Assembly (NCBI RefSeq): GCF_022878925.1
Contig: NZ_CP084627.1
Span: 496,001 to 560,000, forward strand
Direction: 5' to 3'
DNA length: 64,000 bases
Source of the DNA: Caballeronia sp. TF1N1
GTDB lineage: Bacteria > Pseudomonadota > Gammaproteobacteria > Burkholderiales > Burkholderiaceae
The position numbers were made by a program, and so were the translations under genes. How positions within the stretch are numbered: position 1 is the stretch's first letter; every line of letters begins with the position of its first letter. The notes beneath the pieces are model-generated. The model had not been told where the DNA came from, made no database searches, and saw only the letters and a list, made by a program, of their open reading frames with translations. Shown piece by piece: positions 60,765 through 64,000 of this stretch.

Positions 60765-62405
60765 ATGGTCCGCTTTGCTTACAAGCGAGCACCGGAACAC
60801 GACACCGCCGAGTCCCCGGTCTATCCGGTGGTCGTGACCGGCGCGGGACCGGTCGGTCTTGCCACTGCAATCGATCTTGCGCAACACGGCGTTCGTACCG
60901 TGCTCGTCGATAGCGACGACACCGTATCGGCCGGTTCGCGCGCCATCTGTTTTGCGAAGCGCACGCTTGAAATCTTCGAACGTCTCGGCTGCGTCGACGA
61001 GATGATCGAAAAAGGTGTGCGCTGGAATGTCGGGAAGGTGTTCCTGCATGACGATCTGATTTATGCATTCGACTTGCTGCCCGAAGCAGGCCATGCGCAT
61101 CCCGCGTTCATCAATCTCCAGCAATATTACGTCGAGCGCTATCTCGTCGAACGCGCGGCACAACTCGATAACTTGCATATGCGCTGGAAGAGCCGTGTAG
61201 TCGGTGTAACGCAGCATCGGGATCATGTCGAACTGCAAGTGGATACGCCCGATGGACGATACGCCTTACGTACACGCTATGTCGTAGCGGCCGACGGCTC
61301 ACGCAGCTTCATTCGTCAGACTCTCGATCTCGATAGTCACGGCCGGGTATTCAAGGACCGCTTTCTCATTGCGGACGTCAAGATGAAAGCGCCGTTTCCG
61401 GCGGAACGCTGGTTCTGGTTCGATCCACCGTTTCATCGCAACCAGTCTGTGCTGCTGCATCGCCAGCCGGACAACGTATGGCGCATCGACTTTCAGCTCG
61501 GCTGGGAAGCTGACCCTGTCACGGAAAAAGCACCCGAACGTGTCATTCCGCGCGTCAAGGCATTGCTTGGCGAAGATGCGGAATTCGAACTCGAATGGGT
61601 GAGCATCTATACGTTTGCATGTCAGCGCATGGAGCATTTCAGGCACGGTCGAATTCTGTTCGCAGGCGATGCGGCGCATGGCGTCTCACCTTTCGGCGCG
61701 CGCGGCGCGAATAGCGGTGTGCAAGATGCAGACAATCTCGCATGGAAGCTCAGTCTCGTCGTTCATGGCGACGCTCCGCCTGCTTTACTCGACACGTATG
61801 CATCCGAACGGGAATACGCCGCGGATGAAAACATTCGTCATTCCACGAGATCGACCGATTTCATCACGCCGAAGAGTGCGGCCTCGCGTCTCTTTCGGGA
61901 CGCGGTGTTGGAGCTATCGAAGGACTGTGCTTTTGCGCGACGCCTCGTCAATAGCGGGCGACTCTCGGTGCCGACCGTGCTGCAAGACTCGCCGCTCAAT
62001 ACGCCCGATCAGCCCGATGACAGCTTCGCATGTTCGATGACGCCAGGGACGGCATGCGTGGATGCGCCCATACGCGTAAATGGCCGCGCTGCATGGCTCT
62101 TGCAACAAACGCATGGTAAAGGCTTCATTGGAATCTACTTCTGCAGCAGCGATGACGCGGAGGAAGTGCGCAGGGCTCTTTTACAGAGGCTAACGTCGTT
62201 TCGTCTATTGCTGGTTGCGCCGAAGGGCATGGCCGCGTCGTCCGAGGATATCGAAGACGTCGATGGCATCGTGGCGCATCGATTCGATGCTCGCCCCGGC
62301 ACGTTCTACTTGTTGCGCCCCGACCAGCACGTATGCGCGCGCTGGCGTGCGTTCAACGCCGATGCGATATTTAACGCCGTACAACGCGCTACCTGCAATG
62401 GATAA
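60765..62405 (+). CDS. FAD-dependent aromatic/phenol hydroxylase-like monooxygenase
   Basis: Flavoprotein of 546 residues from the ATG at 60765 (MVRFAYKRAPEHDTAESPVY). The FAD motif VVVTGAGPVGLATAIDLAQ is near residue 22, DG motif VVAADGSRSFIRQTL near 195, and the second FAD motif ILFAGDAAHGVSPFGARGA near 300. A thioredoxin-like C-terminal domain (about 400-545) completes the MhpA/PheA layout. It hydroxylates an aromatic ring or analogous substrate with NAD(P)H and O2. The paired DUF2783 gene overlaps its stop by eight bases. No ring-cleavage genes adjoin it; substrate unknown. Confidence 0.87.
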   Translation: MVRFAYKRAPEHDTAESPVYPVVVTGAGPVGLATAIDLAQHGVRTVLVDSDDTVSAGSRAICFAKRTLEIFERLGCVDEMIEKGVRWNVGKVFLHDDLIYAFDLLPEAGHAHPAFINLQQYYVERYLVERAAQLDNLHMRWKSRVVGVTQHRDHVELQVDTPDGRYALRTRYVVAADGSRSFIRQTLDLDSHGRVFKDRFLIADVKMKAPFPAERWFWFDPPFHRNQSVLLHRQPDNVWRIDFQLGWEADPVTEKAPERVIPRVKALLGEDAEFELEWVSIYTFACQRMEHFRHGRILFAGDAAHGVSPFGARGANSGVQDADNLAWKLSLVVHGDAPPALLDTYASEREYAADENIRHSTRSTDFITPKSAASRLFRDAVLELSKDCAFARRLVNSGRLSVPTVLQDSPLNTPDQPDDSFACSMTPGTACVDAPIRVNGRAAWLLQQTHGKGFIGIYFCSSDDAEEVRRALLQRLTSFRLLLVAPKGMAASSEDIEDVDGIVAHRFDARPGTFYLLRPDQHVCARWRAFNADAIFNAVQRATCNG

Positions 62406-62613
62406 AGCCAGCATGAAGCTCAAGCTCGAAGCCAATCTTGCCGATCCGGATGCGTTCTATGAACGGCTCATCGGCACACACGACGGACTAAGCGACGAAG
62501 AAAGCCGCATGCTCAACGCCAAGCTCGTGCTGCTTCTCGCGAATCATATTGGCGATGACGATGTAATCGGAGAAGCATTGGCCGTCGCACGCAACGGCGT
62601 CAAAGCAGATTAA
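62398..62613 (+). CDS. DUF2783 family small protein
   Basis: A 71-residue protein: MDKASMKLKLEANLADPDAF, YERLIGTHDGLSDEESRML, NAKLVLLLANHIGDDDVIGE. This helical family is regularly found next to FAD monooxygenases of this type, and here its start overlaps the oxygenase stop by eight bases, a sign of coupled translation. A Met at 62413 is an alternative start. It may be a partner or stability factor for the enzyme; function unproven. Its stop overlaps mobB by four bases in convergent orientation. Confidence 0.85.
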   Translation: MDKASMKLKLEANLADPDAFYERLIGTHDGLSDEESRMLNAKLVLLLANHIGDDDVIGEALAVARNGVKAD

Positions 62614-63119
62614 ACGGCAATGCGCAGTGTCTCGCAGATAAAGGCGCCAATGCGGTCGATATCGTCTAGCCGCAGCAGAGGCAGCGCGCTGTCGACTGCC
62701 GAGGCATCGTCGGTTGCAATGGCAAGAATTGCGACGTCGGTCTTATAAAGCGGCTCCCGGCCAACCGATGGCCGAACCACCTCCAGTCGCGGAATGGCTT
62801 CGCGTGCAAATCCTTCGACAATCGTGAGGTCCGCATGTGTCAGCCGCGCAGCGAGTTCCGTAAGCGAAGGCTCGTTCCCCTCGCGCAACTCGCGCACGAT
62901 TGCATAGCGGTAAGGCGATGCAATCACCACTTCGCCCGCGCCTGCACGCCTGAAGCGCGCGCTGTCTTTGCCCGGAGGTTCGAGTTCGATTGAATGATGA
63001 CTGTGCTTGATGACGTTGACTACAAGACCGCGTGCCCGAAACCAGGGCAACAACGCCTCGATCAGCGTGGTCTTGCCTTGACCCGAGCGGCCCGAGATAC
63101 CGAAGAGCGGCGCATTCAT
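62610..63119 (-). CDS. mobB: Molybdopterin-guanine dinucleotide biosynthesis protein MobB
   Basis: P-loop GTPase of 169 residues assisting MobA in bis-MGD cofactor synthesis. The motif GISGRSGQGKTTLIEALLPW is near residue 8, VVNVIKHSHHSIELEPPGKD near 33 and DSARFRRAGAGEV follows; TIVEGFAREAIPRLEV is the second conserved box near 100. The start at 63119 (MNAPLFGISGRS) is canonical. MobA is not in the window. It is oriented away from the ribonucleotide reductase gene across a 170-bp gap. Confidence 0.92.
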   Translation of the reverse strand: MNAPLFGISGRSGQGKTTLIEALLPWFRARGLVVNVIKHSHHSIELEPPGKDSARFRRAGAGEVVIASPYRYAIVRELREGNEPSLTELAARLTHADLTIVEGFAREAIPRLEVVRPSVGREPLYKTDVAILAIATDDASAVDSALPLLRLDDIDRIGAFICETLRIAV

Positions 63120-63289
63120 GCGATAGATCGTCTCAAGGAAAAGTGCTGGATCGATCGAAGGAGTTTAACGGTTCATTAGCAGCCAGGGAGAATTCGCGCT
63201 ATCGTCGTGCATTGCGTTTGGCGGCGCCCCACGGTTCGCGTCATGGCCCCGTCAAGCATTAGCGGACAAAGCATTCAACAGGATCAAAC

Positions 63290-64000
63290 ATGGCAGAAGA
63301 CAACCCCAGCACAGGCGTCGCTCCGCAGCAATTTTCCATCGACGTGATGCTTGAAAAATATGCCAAGGGCGACGAGACGCGCGTCGAAGATATTTATCTG
63401 CGCGTGGCGCGTGGTGTCGCAATGGCCGAGCCCAAAGCGTTACGCGCGAAGATCGAAGCGGAGTTCGTCGATAACTTCCGGCGCGGTGCATTGGGCGCCG
63501 GGCGCATCATGAGCGCGGCGGGCGCGGGTATCGATGCCACGCTCATCAACTGCTTCGTTCAGCCCGTGGGCGATGCCATTCAAGGCGTCGACGATAACGG
63601 TTTGCCCGGCATTTACGTTGCGCTGCTGCAAGCGGCCGAAACGATGCGGCGCGGCGGAGGCGTGGGCTATAACTTTTCCGCCATTCGTCCTCGCGGTGCG
63701 CGCGTGCATTCCACGGGTTCAGCTGCATCCGGACCATGCAGTTATATGGATGTGTTCGATGCATCATGCCGCACGGTGGAGAGCGCAGGATCACGCCGTG
63801 GCGCACAGATGGGCATACTCGACTGCACGCACCCCGATTTGCTCGAATTCATCGCGGCTAAACACACGAAGGGACGCTGGAACAACTTCAACGTGTCCGT
63901 CGCGGTAACGGACGAATTCATGCAGGCCGTTGCCGACGACGCGGTCTGGCAACTCGTGCATAAGGCCGAGCCTTCGCCTGCGCAGCGGGCATCGGCGGAC
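63290..64000 (+). CDS. nrdJ: Adenosylcobalamin-dependent ribonucleotide reductase, 3' end cut by window edge
   Basis: N-terminal 237 residues of a class II reductase. The sequence MAEDNPSTGVAPQQFSIDVM, MLEKYAKGDETRVEDIYLRV and CFVQPVGDAIQGVDDNGLPG matches family openings; MRRGGGVGYNFSAIRPRGAR and GPCSYMDVFDASCRTVESAG contain substrate and cysteine elements, and SRRGAQMGILDCTHPDLLEF follows. It reduces ribonucleotides using vitamin B12. The ATG at 63290 is preceded by AACAGGATCAAAC. I found no cobalamin riboswitch upstream. The remaining domains, including the C-terminal cysteines, lie beyond the right edge. Confidence 0.92.
   Translation, partial: MAEDNPSTGVAPQQFSIDVMLEKYAKGDETRVEDIYLRVARGVAMAEPKALRAKIEAEFVDNFRRGALGAGRIMSAAGAGIDATLINCFVQPVGDAIQGVDDNGLPGIYVALLQAAETMRRGGGVGYNFSAIRPRGARVHSTGSAASGPCSYMDVFDASCRTVESAGSRRGAQMGILDCTHPDLLEFIAAKHTKGRWNNFNVSVAVTDEFMQAVADDAVWQLVHKAEPSPAQRASAD

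Noticed and set aside
63120..63289. Cobalamin riboswitch before the B12-dependent reductase
   Set aside because: I looked for the conserved B12-box core in the 170-bp leader and did not find it, and the region is short for such an element.
1..64000. tRNA, rRNA, CRISPR or insertion sequences
   Set aside because: No cloverleaf, spaced repeat array, transposase motif or terminal inverted repeats could be supported by reading the window.

Overview
The window is 64 kb of high-GC chromosomal DNA from a Burkholderiaceae beta-proteobacterium. Protein content and style suggest Caballeronia, Paraburkholderia or Burkholderia sensu lato; this is inferred from recognised families, not from a search. I see no rRNA, tRNA, CRISPR array, insertion sequence or phage module. 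Most of it reads as ordinary dense chromosome with a few accessory clusters.

Layout. 1-6.2 kb: a truncated alpha-ketoglutarate semialdehyde dehydrogenase with a divergent LysR regulator, a soluble histidine kinase, then ahpF and ahpC (peroxide defence). 6.3-14.7 kb: an NADP-binding reductase, ribA, a 2OG-Fe(II) oxygenase, a hemerythrin-like protein, a DinG-type helicase fused to a Cas4-like nuclease domain, a DOPA-dioxygenase-like protein, a phasin, a small HTH protein and an EamA exporter. 15.2-19.5 kb: a three-gene chaperone-usher fimbrial cluster with no adhesin gene. 19.7-23.4 kb: small proteins, an HtrA-like protease without a visible signal peptide, and an Ap4A phosphorylase-like protein. 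23.75-24.11 kb: two tandem, closely related 40- and 37-residue Ser/Thr-rich peptides sharing the start MQKIDRA and an Asn-Ile-Ala-Gly-Gly motif. They look like peptide precursors and are the least explained item here. 24.2-36.6 kb: L-fuconate dehydratase, an orphan ParA, an Lrp regulator beside a homodimeric 2-oxoacid dehydrogenase E1, nadE, a membrane hybrid kinase, a sorbosone-dehydrogenase-like protein and small proteins. 36.6-38.2 kb: a Rieske-FAD reductase.

38.25-50.92 kb is a complete-looking ectoine uptake and catabolism locus. A leftward ehuBCDA ABC importer diverges from the MocR regulator enuR, followed by rightward eutB, eutC, doeA, doeB, doeX, doeC and doeD. A repeated CTAGGACAATT element lies before both enuR and eutB and is a candidate EnuR operator. 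EutA is not present. Right after the locus, on the other strand, is a 24-residue pqqA with no pqqBCDE beside it, flanked by two small disordered proteins.

52.2-64 kb: a GAF-GAF-GGDEF-EAL protein, a divergent GlxA-type regulator and isonitrile-hydratase-like gene, a GNAT enzyme, a leaderless solute-binding-type protein, a DUF985 cupin, a short-chain dehydrogenase, a stand-alone receiver domain, an FAD monooxygenase overlapping a DUF2783 gene, mobB, and the 5' end of a B12-dependent ribonucleotide reductase that runs off the right edge.
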